Below, piece after piece: positions 52,577 through 60,555 of a DNA stretch of 64,000 nt (the stretch's first letter is position 1; each line of letters begins with the position of its first letter). The position numbers and the translations under genes are program-made. The notes beneath the pieces were generated by a model. That model did not search any database. It worked only from the letters and a program-made list of their open reading frames with translations, and was not told where the DNA came from. The DNA is from Streptomyces sp. NRRL F-6676 (GTDB lineage Bacteria; Actinomycetota; Actinomycetes; Streptomycetales; Streptomycetaceae): the NCBI RefSeq assembly GCF_000725625.1, contig NZ_JOHS01000001.1, positions 372,001 to 436,000 of the forward strand, written 5' to 3'.

Positions 52577-53788
52577 ATGTCTTCTCCCTCCCTCTGGGAC
52601 GTCCTCGTCGTCGGCGCCGGTCCGGCCGGTGCCACGGCCGCCCGCGTCGCCGCCGGGAGCGGCCGCCGAACCCTCCTGCTGGAGCGCGCCGCCGTCCCCC
52701 GCTACAAGACCTGCGGCGGTGGCCTCATCGGGGCCTCCCTCGCCGCCCTGCCGCCCGGCCTGCCCCTGAAGATCCACGACACGGCCGGGCAGTTCACCTT
52801 CGCCCACGAAGGCCGCCGGGAACGCTCCCTCACCTGCGCCACCCCGACCTGCGCACTCGTGTACCGCAGCGAGTTCGACGCGGCCCTGACCGAGGCCGCC
52901 GCCGCGGCCGGCGCGGAGGTCCGCGACAGCACCGCGCTGACCTCCCTGGACCAGCCGGACGGTGCCGGCACCGTCACGGTGCGGACCAACCGGGGCGACA
53001 CCTTCCACGCCCGCGCGGTGGTCGGCGCCGACGGCAGCGCCGGCCGGGTCTCCCGGTACGTGGGGGTGCGGTGCGCACAGGTCGACCTCGCGCTGGAGGC
53101 CGAGGTGCCTGTCGACGAGCCCACCGCCGACCGCTGGCGGGGCCGGGTCCTGATGGAATGGGGGCCGCTGCCGGGCTCCTTCGGCTGGGTCTTCCCCAAG
53201 GGCGACGTCTGCACCGCCGGCGTGGTCGCCGCCCGGGGCAACCCCGCCGCCCTGCGCGCCTACAAGGAGGACTTCCTGCGCCGCCAGGGGCTCCTCGGCC
53301 CCCGCCCCCTGCACGACACCGGCCACCTGACCAGGTGCCGGCAGCCGGACTCCCCGCTGGCCCGCGGGCGCGTCCTGGTCGCCGGTGACGCGGCCGCCCT
53401 GGTCGACCACTGGTCGCGCGAGGGCATCTCCTACGCCCTGCGTTCGGGAGAACTCGCGGGCCACGCCGCCGCGCGCATCGCGGACGCCCCCGAGGACGAG
53501 GCGACGGCGGCGGCCACCCACTACGGGCAGCGGATCGACGCGCTCCTCGGCACCGAGATGCGCGCCAGCGCCACCCTGATGCACCTCTTCACCCGCAACC
53601 CCTGCCTCGTGCACACGGCCCTGACCCGAGTCCCCCCGATGTGGCGCCGCCTGGACGCCTACATCGCGGGCCGCACCAGCGTCGCCGGCATCCTGACCAC
53701 GCCCCTGGGCCGCACGGCCACGGCCCTGGGCGAACGCCTCCCGCTCGGCCGCCCGAGAACGCCCCGGCGCGAGACGGTGAACACCTGA
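52577..53788 (+). CDS. Geranylgeranyl-reductase-family FAD oxidoreductase
   Basis: 403 residues. Dinucleotide motif VGAGPAGATAARVAAGSGRRTLLLER near the N-terminus, YKTCGGGLIG (the PxxKxCGGGL motif of geranylgeranyl reductases), VGADGSAGRVSRYVG, and the second FAD motif VLVAGDAAALVDHWSREGISYALRSGELAG. It binds FAD and reduces or oxidises a hydrophobic substrate, most simply the polyketide of the upstream synthase. ATG 52577 lies 38 bases past the PKS stop, so the two probably form one transcript. A perfect terminator hairpin follows. Confidence 0.85.
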   Translation: MSSPSLWDVLVVGAGPAGATAARVAAGSGRRTLLLERAAVPRYKTCGGGLIGASLAALPPGLPLKIHDTAGQFTFAHEGRRERSLTCATPTCALVYRSEFDAALTEAAAAAGAEVRDSTALTSLDQPDGAGTVTVRTNRGDTFHARAVVGADGSAGRVSRYVGVRCAQVDLALEAEVPVDEPTADRWRGRVLMEWGPLPGSFGWVFPKGDVCTAGVVAARGNPAALRAYKEDFLRRQGLLGPRPLHDTGHLTRCRQPDSPLARGRVLVAGDAAALVDHWSREGISYALRSGELAGHAAARIADAPEDEATAAATHYGQRIDALLGTEMRASATLMHLFTRNPCLVHTALTRVPPMWRRLDAYIAGRTSVAGILTTPLGRTATALGERLPLGRPRTPRRETVNT

Positions 53789-53805
53789 GAGGAGCGGTCA
53801 CCCAT

Positions 53806-53835
53806 GCCCGGTGCCGGTGGCCGCCGGCACCGGGC
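53806..53835. terminator. Bidirectional hairpin terminator
   Basis: GCCCGGTGCCGG (53806-53817) and CCGGCACCGGGC (53824-53835) pair perfectly around a 6-base loop. It lies between the convergent flavoenzyme and ribbon-helix-helix genes. Confidence 0.75.
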
Positions 53836-53844
53836 GTGGGTCGC

Positions 53845-54048
53845 TCAGTGGCCCTCCTCCGGTGCCGACCGGCGGTCGGCGAGGCGGTCCGGGTCGGAGA
53901 CCTCGCCCGTGCGGGCCTCGGTGCGGTGGCCGCGCTCCAGGTAGTCCCGGACGATGAGTTCGACGGCGTCCTGCGGACTTCTCGTCCCTGCCAGCAGCAT
54001 GACCTCGATGGCCAGATCGCTGTCCAGACTGATGGTGACCTTCGCCAT
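53845..54048 (-). CDS. Ribbon-helix-helix VapB-like antitoxin-type protein
   Basis: 67 residues. MAKVTISLDSDLAIEVMLLAGTRSPQDAVELIVRDYLERG has the beta-strand then two-helix layout of RHH proteins of the VapB/DUF2191 type, followed by a charged disordered tail. No PIN-domain toxin gene is adjacent, so it is an orphan or a plain DNA-binding protein. It sits 60 bases downstream of the FMN reductase gene on the same strand and could be read from the organosulfur operon or separately. Confidence 0.7.
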   Translation of the reverse strand: MAKVTISLDSDLAIEVMLLAGTRSPQDAVELIVRDYLERGHRTEARTGEVSDPDRLADRRSAPEEGH

Positions 54049-54108
54049 GGCACCTCCCGAAGCGCTCCCGCGCGCAGCCTAACCGAGCGGCCGCCGCCCG
54101 GGAGGGGG

Positions 54109-54663
54109 TCAGGCTGTGGGTGCGAGCGCGGTGATACTTCCGCCGAGGGCGGCGGAGAAGCGGTCCGTCACCTCCTCCAGGGCCCTTGCGGTGGCGGGCG
54201 GGACGACGAGGGGGTCGGTGCCGCGGGGAATGTCGCGGTCCAGGGTGAACCAGCCCGGCACGATGTGGGTCGCGCCCATGGAGCTGAGGACCGGGCGCAG
54301 CGCGTAGTCGATGGCCAGGACATGGGCCTGGCTGCCGCCCGTGGCCAGCGGCAGTACCGTCTTGCCGCTCAGCGCGTACTGCGGGAGCAGGTCGAGCAGC
54401 GACTTGAGCAGGCCCGAGTAGGCGGCCTTGTAGACGGGGGTGCCGATCACCACGCCGTCCGCCCGTGCGAACAGGTCGGCGACGGCGGTGAGCGCCGGGT
54501 GCCGGACATCCGCGCCGAGCAGGACGTCGGCGGGCAGCGTGCGCACCTCCAGCGGTGTCACCTCGTGGCCCTGCTGCCGCAGGCGTTCGTCGAGATGGCG
54601 CAGGAGCCGGGTGGTGCGGGAGGTGGGGGAGGGGCTTCCGGAGACGGACAGGATGACGGCCAT
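54109..54663 (-). CDS. NADPH-dependent FMN reductase, SsuE-like
   Basis: 184 residues with a flavodoxin-like fold: VILSVSGSPSPTSRTTRLLRHL (phosphate loop), IGTPVYKAAYSGLLKSLLDLLPQYALSGKTVLPLATGGSQAHVLAIDYALRPVLSSMGA are characteristic of SsuE/MsuE. It supplies reduced FMN to two-component monooxygenases. The two LLM monooxygenases upstream in the same operon are its natural partners, so the set should release sulfite or an oxidised product from an organosulfur compound. Confidence 0.88.
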   Translation of the reverse strand: MAVILSVSGSPSPTSRTTRLLRHLDERLRQQGHEVTPLEVRTLPADVLLGADVRHPALTAVADLFARADGVVIGTPVYKAAYSGLLKSLLDLLPQYALSGKTVLPLATGGSQAHVLAIDYALRPVLSSMGATHIVPGWFTLDRDIPRGTDPLVVPPATARALEEVTDRFSAALGGSITALAPTA

Positions 54664-54721
54664 GGCGTTGCCCTTTCAGGACGGCGGGGGAAGAGGGGAG
54701 TGCGGCGCGGCCGGCGGCCGT

Positions 54722-55504
54722 TCACCAGGCACTGGAGTCCACGGTGACCAGCGGCCGCAGGCCGTTGCGGAGGGTCTCCAGGAAGCCGACGAGCTCGGCG
54801 GCCACCGAGCGGTGCTGGAGGTCGTTGAGGACGTCGTGGTGGGCGCCGTGGACGACCGCGAGGCGGGCCCGCGGCAGGGACTTGGCCGTACGGCGCAGGC
54901 CCTCGTGGTCGGCCAGGGGGTCGGCGTCACCGGTGAGGAGCAGGACCGGCAGGTCGGTGTCCACGTCCTGGACCGCCGTCAGTACGGCGTCCGGCAGGGC
55001 GTCGCCGAGCGAGCCGCGCCGTACCTCCGGGTCGTCGGTGAGCGTGCCCCGGTGGGTGGGGCAGGAGGTACGCACGTCGAGCTCGTCCTCCCAGCTCCCG
55101 GTGGCGCCCGCGCCCTGCCCCGGCAGGCCGGCCAGGACCAGCGCGTCGGGCCGTACGGCGGGCGTGGTCCCCGCCGTGCCGAACAGCGCGGCCACGGCGG
55201 CGGCCCCCGAGTCCGCGCCGACGACCACGAGCGGCCGTACGACACCGTCGTTCCCGGCGGCGTCGTCCGGGGCGGTGTCCTCGACGGCGGCGGCGAGCCG
55301 TGCGCCGAACTCCGTCAGCGCGGCGGCGGTGTCGTCCGCGTCCAGGGCCGGCGCGTCAAGGACGCGGACGCGGTAGGCGTCCACGGCCAGCCGCCTGCCG
55401 AGACGGCCGTACGTCGCCCGGGTCTCGCCGCGGCCGGGGACCACCACGACCGTGCCGCGCACCCGCAGGCCCTGCGGGGCGAAGTAGTCGCTGTACTCGG
55501 TCAT
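54722..55504 (-). CDS. Alpha/beta hydrolase with atypical nucleophile elbow
   Basis: 260 residues. The N-terminus MTEYSDYFAPQGLRVRGTVVVVPGRGETRATYGRLGRRLA and ending HGAHHDVLNDLQHRSVAAELVGFLETLR give an alpha/beta hydrolase fold. At the elbow the expected G-x-S-x-G is VVGADSGA, placing Asp98 where Ser normally stands. A strand later holds LTGDADPLAD (acid) and the His is in HGAHHD. It could use Asp as nucleophile, as haloalkane dehalogenases do, or Ser99 shifted by one. The start lies two bases past the previous stop codon with AGGAG six bases upstream. Confidence 0.75.
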   Translation of the reverse strand: MTEYSDYFAPQGLRVRGTVVVVPGRGETRATYGRLGRRLAVDAYRVRVLDAPALDADDTAAALTEFGARLAAAVEDTAPDDAAGNDGVVRPLVVVGADSGAAAVAALFGTAGTTPAVRPDALVLAGLPGQGAGATGSWEDELDVRTSCPTHRGTLTDDPEVRRGSLGDALPDAVLTAVQDVDTDLPVLLLTGDADPLADHEGLRRTAKSLPRARLAVVHGAHHDVLNDLQHRSVAAELVGFLETLRNGLRPLVTVDSSAW

Positions 55505-55505
55505 G

Positions 55506-56540
55506 TCAGACTCCTGCGGGTGCGGGAACGGTGGTGTGCGCGGGCGTCCAGCCCAGGGCGGGCGCCACCTCGGTCGCGATGAGTTCCAGGGCACGCACGG
55601 CGGCGTCGTGGTCGACGACCGCGGGGTTGAACTGGGTGATCAGATCCGTCGCGACGGGCAGCACCTTCTCCCGCCGCAGTGCCGCGACGATCTCCTCGGG
55701 ATGGCCGTGGAAGGCGTGGAAGCGCCGCAGCGCCTCCTCGGCGGACAGCCCCTCGGGGAACGCGCCGGACTCGGCCATGCGCAGCGCCGCCCGGTGGACG
55801 TCCTCGCCGATGTGGCGCAGCGCGGTGCGCCGGTCCCGGGCCGGGAAGACGAAGCGGGACAGGCCGATACGGGGGCGCGCCGGCCGGTCCCAGGCCGCGA
55901 GGTAGGCGTCGGCCCAGGGCCGCTGCACCTCGTCGGTGGGGGCGTCGAAGCCGTACGCCGCCCGGTTCAGCAGCAGCTGGGAGCCGCCCGCGGCCGCGTG
56001 TCCGGCGCCCTCGGCGCTGAACACGCCCTGCCAGATCCGCCCCTCGAAGTCGCCGGGCGGCGGCTGGATGCGGAAGCCGGGCGTGCCGACCTCCCGGCCC
56101 GCCAGGGCCCGGCGCAGGACGTCGAGGTGCTCGCTGGTCAGCTCGCGTTTGCGGGCGACGTCCCGGCCGAAGGCGGCGTACTCGACGGCGCTGGAGCCGC
56201 TGCCCACCCCGATCTCGACCCGGCCGCCGCTGAGGGTGTCGACGGTGGCGACGTCCTCGGCGAGCCGCAGCGGGTCCTCCAGCGGGAGGACGGTGATCGC
56301 GGTGCCGAGCCGGATGCGGGAGGTGCGGGCGGCCGCGTGGGCGAGGAAGGTCCACGGCGAGGACAGCCCGCCGCCGTGGAGGGCGACGTGGTGCTGCGCC
56401 ACCCAGCCGATGTCGAAGCCCAGTTCGTCGGCGACGGTGAACAGTTCCTGCGCGTTGCGGTAGGTACGGGCGAAGTCGTCGTCCCGGCCCTGGACATGGG
56501 TGAGGAAGCCGAGCCGGAAACGGGGTCTGTCGCTGGTCAT
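55506..56540 (-). CDS. LLM-class flavin-dependent oxidoreductase
   Basis: 344 residues of the luciferase-like monooxygenase family: FRLGFLTHVQG, VADELGFDIGWVAQHHVALHGGGLSSPWTFLAHAAARTSRIRLGTAITVLPLEDPLRLAEDVATVDTLSGGRVEIGVGSGS is textbook LLM. It uses FMNH2 and O2, supplied by the SsuE-like reductase. ATG 56540 is used; the upstream in-frame ATG would add 17 unrelated residues, and GGAGAGAGG lies upstream. It is second of two LLM genes, with its own stop adjoining the hydrolase start. Confidence 0.88.
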   Translation of the reverse strand: MTSDRPRFRLGFLTHVQGRDDDFARTYRNAQELFTVADELGFDIGWVAQHHVALHGGGLSSPWTFLAHAAARTSRIRLGTAITVLPLEDPLRLAEDVATVDTLSGGRVEIGVGSGSSAVEYAAFGRDVARKRELTSEHLDVLRRALAGREVGTPGFRIQPPPGDFEGRIWQGVFSAEGAGHAAAGGSQLLLNRAAYGFDAPTDEVQRPWADAYLAAWDRPARPRIGLSRFVFPARDRRTALRHIGEDVHRAALRMAESGAFPEGLSAEEALRRFHAFHGHPEEIVAALRREKVLPVATDLITQFNPAVVDHDAAVRALELIATEVAPALGWTPAHTTVPAPAGV

Positions 56541-56571
56541 GGGCGTGCCTCTCTCCTCGGGAAGGCCGGCC

Positions 56572-57912
56572 TCAGCGGGCCGCGACCGCATGCGCGCGGG
56601 TGTGCCGGTTGGCGGGGACGGGCAGGCCGAGGTTGCCGCGCAGGGTGTCGGCGGTGTACTCGGTGCGGAACAGACCGCGCTTCTGGAGCAGCGGGACGAC
56701 GCCGTCGACGAAGAGGTTCAGCTCCTCCTCGGTGCGGAAGGCGAGGTTGATGCCGTCGAGGGTGCCGGCGTCGAACCACCGCTCGATGGTGTCGGCGACC
56801 GTGCGCGGATCCCCGACGAACGGGGACTCGCGGAACTGGTTCACGGACTCCGCCACCTGACGGAGCGTCAACTTGTCCGTCCGGGCCCGCTCGATGAGCT
56901 TCGCGGCTCCGGTGCGGCCGCCCTTCTCGGCCAGGTGGGCGACGTCCGGGAAGGGCGCGTCCAGGTCGTGCACGCTGAAGTCGTAGGCCCCGAAGGAGCG
57001 GCCGAGCAGCGCGAGGTTGCGGGCGAAGTCGTTGTCCTCCTCGAAGATCTCCCGCTCGCGCCGCCGGGCGGCCTCGTCGGTGGCGGCGACGACCGGGCCG
57101 CCGTGCAGGAAGATCTTGATGTGCTCGGGGTCCCGGCCGTAGGCGGCGGTGCGCTTCTTGATGTCGGCGTAGTACTCCCGCGCCTGCTCCAGGGTCCCAC
57201 CGGGCGCGTAGATGCCCTCGGCGACCCGCGCGGCCAGGTCGCGGCCCTCCTCGGAGACCCCGGCCTGGAAGATCACCGGCTGGCCCTGCGGGGAACGGGA
57301 CAGGTTCAGCGGCCCGGCCACCGAGAAGTGCTCGCCCACGTGGTCGAGCGCGTGCAGCTTGTCCGGGTCCAGGAACACGCCCCGCTCGACGTCGGCGGGG
57401 AAGGCGTCGTCCTCGTAGGAGTCCCACAGCCCCCGGGCGACCTCGACGAACTCCAGGGCACGGCCGTAGCGGGTGGCGTAGTCGAGGTGCTCGTCGAGGC
57501 CGAAGTTGCGGGCGGTGCCGGTGTCGAAGCTGGTCACCACGTTCCAGCCGGCCCGTCCGCCGCTGATGTGGTCCAGGGAGGCGAACCGGCGGGCGAGGTT
57601 GAACGGCGAGTTGTACGTCGAGCTCGCCGTGCCGACCAGGCCGATGTGCCGGGTGTGGGTGGCGACCGCCGACAGCAGCGTCAGCGGTTCGAGGCGGTTG
57701 AGGTAGTGCGCGGGGTAGGTGGCGTTGATGAACTGGCTGTCGACGATGAACAGGGCGTCGAACAGGGCGTGTTCGGCGGCCTGGGCCTGCCGGATGTAGT
57801 AGTTGATGTCGATGCTGGCGTTCTTGGCGACGCGCGGGTCCTTCCACAGGCCGTGCTGGCCGGGGCCGCCGACGCCGTAGGGGTGGAGTGCGAGGTGGAG
57901 GGTGCGGGGCAT
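56572..57912 (-). CDS. LLM-class monooxygenase, NtaA/SnaA/DszA type
   Basis: 446 residues. The long insertions and motifs NYYIRQAQAAEHALFDALFIVDSQFI, GTASSTYNSPFNLARRFASLDHISGGRAGWNVVTS, ARNFG, VIFQAGVSEEGRDLAARVAEGIYAP, and the ATFLHGGP-like IKIFLHGGP segment mark the NtaA/SnaA/DszA group. These FMNH2-dependent enzymes cleave C-N or C-S bonds (nitrilotriacetate, dibenzothiophene sulfone, dimethyl sulfide). Here C-S cleavage fits the cysteine-type leader peptide and SsuE-like reductase. ATG 57912 has AAAGGACG upstream. Confidence 0.88.
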   Translation of the reverse strand: MPRTLHLALHPYGVGGPGQHGLWKDPRVAKNASIDINYYIRQAQAAEHALFDALFIVDSQFINATYPAHYLNRLEPLTLLSAVATHTRHIGLVGTASSTYNSPFNLARRFASLDHISGGRAGWNVVTSFDTGTARNFGLDEHLDYATRYGRALEFVEVARGLWDSYEDDAFPADVERGVFLDPDKLHALDHVGEHFSVAGPLNLSRSPQGQPVIFQAGVSEEGRDLAARVAEGIYAPGGTLEQAREYYADIKKRTAAYGRDPEHIKIFLHGGPVVAATDEAARRREREIFEEDNDFARNLALLGRSFGAYDFSVHDLDAPFPDVAHLAEKGGRTGAAKLIERARTDKLTLRQVAESVNQFRESPFVGDPRTVADTIERWFDAGTLDGINLAFRTEEELNLFVDGVVPLLQKRGLFRTEYTADTLRGNLGLPVPANRHTRAHAVAAR

Positions 57913-57935
57913 GACTGCGTCCTTTCGTCGTGGGT

Positions 57936-58781
57936 TCAGGCGTGCAACAGCGCGCGCAGGGCGTCGCGTTCGGCGCGGTCCGCCGGTGCGCCGTGCAGGG
58001 TGGGCGCGGAGCCGAGGAGCAGCCGCGTGTAGGGGTGCCGCGGGGCGCCCACGACGTCCCGGGTGGGGCCCGACTCGACCAGCTCGCCCCGGTACAGGAC
58101 CGCGACGCGGTCGGCGACGCCGGCGACGGAGCCCAGGTCGTGGGAGATGAACACCAGGGCCACGCCGTCGGCGCGCAGCTCCTTGAGGATCCGCAGGACC
58201 TGGACGCGGTTGGCCGAGTCCAGCGCGCTGACCGGCTCGTCGAGGATGACCAGACGCGGCCCGGTGACCAGGGCGCGGGCCACCGCGACCCGCTGGCGCT
58301 GCCCGCCGGACAGTTCGCCCGGCAGCCGGCCGAGGAGCTCCTCGTCGAGGCGGACGCGGGGCAGGAACGCCCGCACCCGGGCCGCCGCCTCCGCGCGGCC
58401 CGTGCCGCCGACGAGCAGCGGCTCGGTGAGGGAGTCCTCGATGCTCAGGTCCGGGTCGAGACTGCGCAGCGGGTCCTGGAAGACGTACTGAATCACCCCT
58501 TTGCGGCGCAGGGCGCGCCACTGGCGGGTGCCGTACGAGGTGACGTCCTCGCCGTCGACGGTGAGGGTCCCGGCGGAGGCGCGGACGAGGCCGAGGGCGG
58601 CGCGGGCGAGGGTGGACTTGCCCGAGCCGGTCTCGCCGATGAGGCCGACGGTCTCGCCCGGGGCGACGCTCAACGAGACGCCGTGCAGGGCGCGTCGGCG
58701 CCGGCGGCGCGGCCCGTAGTGCACCTGAAGGCCCTCGATCTTCAGTACCGGCTCGGCCGTAGGGGTGGTGTCGCCGCTCAC
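57936..58781 (-). CDS. ABC transporter ATPase, DppF type
   Basis: 281 residues. Walker A GETGSGKST, Q-loop YVFQDPLRSLDPDLS, signature LSGGQRQRVAVARAL, Walker B LVILDEPVSALD and H-loop SHDLG are intact. It lacks the Cys-rich C-terminal cap of many DppF proteins. It starts at GTG 58781, overlapping the stop of the partner ATPase (GTGA), and ends 23 bases before the NtaA-type monooxygenase gene. Confidence 0.88.
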   Translation of the reverse strand: MSGDTTPTAEPVLKIEGLQVHYGPRRRRRRALHGVSLSVAPGETVGLIGETGSGKSTLARAALGLVRASAGTLTVDGEDVTSYGTRQWRALRRKGVIQYVFQDPLRSLDPDLSIEDSLTEPLLVGGTGRAEAAARVRAFLPRVRLDEELLGRLPGELSGGQRQRVAVARALVTGPRLVILDEPVSALDSANRVQVLRILKELRADGVALVFISHDLGSVAGVADRVAVLYRGELVESGPTRDVVGAPRHPYTRLLLGSAPTLHGAPADRAERDALRALLHA

Positions 58782-59665
58782 GCGTCCTCCTCGGTGGTGA
58801 GGAACTTCTCCAGGCCGTACTGCTGGTGCTCGGCGATCAGCAGCCGGGTGTACTCGTGGCGCGGACGGTGCAGCACCTCCGCGGTGGGCCCCTGCTCGAC
58901 CACCTCGCCCTGCCGCATGACGAGCACCTCGTCGCACAGCTGGGCGACGACGGCGAGGTCGTGGGAGACCACCACGAGGGCGAGGCCGGTGTCCGCGCGC
59001 AGATCGGCCAGCAGGTCGAGGATCTCGGCCTGGACGGTGACGTCGAGCGCGGTGGTGGCCTCGTCGGCGATCAGGATGCGCGGGCCGGCGGCGACGGCCG
59101 CCGCGATGAGGACCCGCTGGAGCATGCCGCCGGAGAGCTCGAACGCGTACTGGGAGTAGACGAGTTCGGGGTCCCGGAGGTGCACGGCCCGCAGCAGCTC
59201 CAGCGCCCGCTGCCGGGCCTCGCGCCGCCCCGCGCCCTTCTTGACCCGGATCACCTCGGCGACCTGCTTGCCGACGGGGATCGAGGGGTTGAGGTAGGAG
59301 GACGGGTCCTGGAAGACGGCGCTGATCGTGGTGCCCCGCAGCGCCGTCCACTCGGCGGGCGTCAGTCCGCCGATGTCGCGGCCCTCGATCTCGACCGAGC
59401 CGCCGGTGATCTCGAAGTGCGGGGGCAGGATGCCCAGCGCGGCCCGGCAGGTGAGGGTCTTGCCGCTGCCGGACTCGCCGACGATGCCGACCGTCCGGCC
59501 GGGGGTGAGGGTGAAACTCACCCCGTGGACGATCTCGCGTCCGCCGGCCCGGTCGCCGATGCGCACGTCCCGTAGCGACAGCGCGGGAGCCGCCGCCGGT
59601 GTCGTGGGACCGGACCGTGCGGGGGTGCGGCGGTCGGCGAGCGGTTTCTGGGACAGGGTGCTCAT
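58778..59665 (-). CDS. ABC transporter ATPase, DppD type
   Basis: 295 residues. Walker A GESGSGKTLT, Q-loop AVFQDPSSYLNPSI, signature LSGGMLQRVLIAAAV, Walker B ILIADEATTALD and H-loop SHDLA are present. Partner of the adjacent DppF-type ATPase. It overlaps the upstream permease by four bases (ATGA), so the import system is translationally coupled. Confidence 0.88.
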   Translation of the reverse strand: MSTLSQKPLADRRTPARSGPTTPAAAPALSLRDVRIGDRAGGREIVHGVSFTLTPGRTVGIVGESGSGKTLTCRAALGILPPHFEITGGSVEIEGRDIGGLTPAEWTALRGTTISAVFQDPSSYLNPSIPVGKQVAEVIRVKKGAGRREARQRALELLRAVHLRDPELVYSQYAFELSGGMLQRVLIAAAVAAGPRILIADEATTALDVTVQAEILDLLADLRADTGLALVVVSHDLAVVAQLCDEVLVMRQGEVVEQGPTAEVLHRPRHEYTRLLIAEHQQYGLEKFLTTEEDA

Positions 59666-60552
59666 CGTGCGCCTCCGGCGGGAGCGGGGTCGGTCTCGTC
59701 GAGCCGGTGCGCGCGGGCCCGGCGGCTGAGGAGCAGCGCGCGCCCGGCCTCGCCGGAGACGTCACGGAGGGCGTCGGCGAGGACGTTGCAGGCCCAGACG
59801 GTGACCATGATCAGGAGTGCGGGGGTGAGCGGCGCCCACGGCCGCTGGCTGAGATAGCCCAGGTCGGAGGCGAGCAGGCCGCCCCAGGTGGGCGCGGGCG
59901 GCTGGACACCGATGCCGAGGAACGTCAGGCTCGAGACGATCACGAAGCCGACGCCGATGGTCTGCGCGAGCGCCACCGCGATCGGCGGCAGCACCTTGGC
60001 CCAGACGTGCCGGCGGACGACCCAGCCGACGGCCGCGCCGGAGATGAGCGCGGCCTCGACGTACGGCGAGCGGGCCACCGCCAGCGTGGCGGCGCGGGAG
60101 ACCCGGTAGAACAGCGGCGAGACCAGCGCCCCGGTCACCAGCATGGCCTGGGTGATGCCGTTGCCGAGCAGGGCGACGACGGCGACCGCGAACAGCAGGA
60201 AGGGCAGGGCGACCAGGGTGTCGGCCAGCCGGAGGGTGATCCACTCGAAGGTACGGCCGAGGTACACCGACAGGATGCCGGGGACCACCCCGACCACGAG
60301 CGCGGTCAGCGCCACCTCCAGCGAGCCCAGCACGCTGACCCGGGAGCCGTCGAGCAGCCGGCTCAGCACGTCCCGGCCCAGGTAGTCGGTGCCCAGCCAG
60401 TGGGCGCCGGAGGCGGGGGCCAGGGTGTGGTCGCCCGCGGCCAGCGGGTCCTGCGGGGCGAGCAGCGGGCCGAACACCGCGAGCAGGGCGATCACCGCGA
60501 GCACGGCGACGGCGATACGGCCGGACGGCAGGGAGAGCACACGGCGCACCAC
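59662..60552 (-). CDS. ABC transporter permease, DppC type
   Basis: 296 residues, about six helices. GTDYLGRDVLSRLLDGSRVSVLGSLEVALTALVVGVVPGILSVYLG and the EAA-loop ending TFLGIGVQPPAPTWGGLL are typical of the second permease of peptide/nickel-type importers. GTG 60552 starts three bases after the first permease's stop. It is a separate gene here, unlike the fused permease-ATPase at 16653-18605. Confidence 0.88.
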   Translation of the reverse strand: MVRRVLSLPSGRIAVAVLAVIALLAVFGPLLAPQDPLAAGDHTLAPASGAHWLGTDYLGRDVLSRLLDGSRVSVLGSLEVALTALVVGVVPGILSVYLGRTFEWITLRLADTLVALPFLLFAVAVVALLGNGITQAMLVTGALVSPLFYRVSRAATLAVARSPYVEAALISGAAVGWVVRRHVWAKVLPPIAVALAQTIGVGFVIVSSLTFLGIGVQPPAPTWGGLLASDLGYLSQRPWAPLTPALLIMVTVWACNVLADALRDVSGEAGRALLLSRRARAHRLDETDPAPAGGAR

Positions 60553-60555
60553 GGC

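Noticed and set aside
53845..54048. Complete toxin-antitoxin pair
   Set aside because: Only the VapB-like ribbon-helix-helix gene is present; neither neighbour encodes a PIN or other toxin domain.
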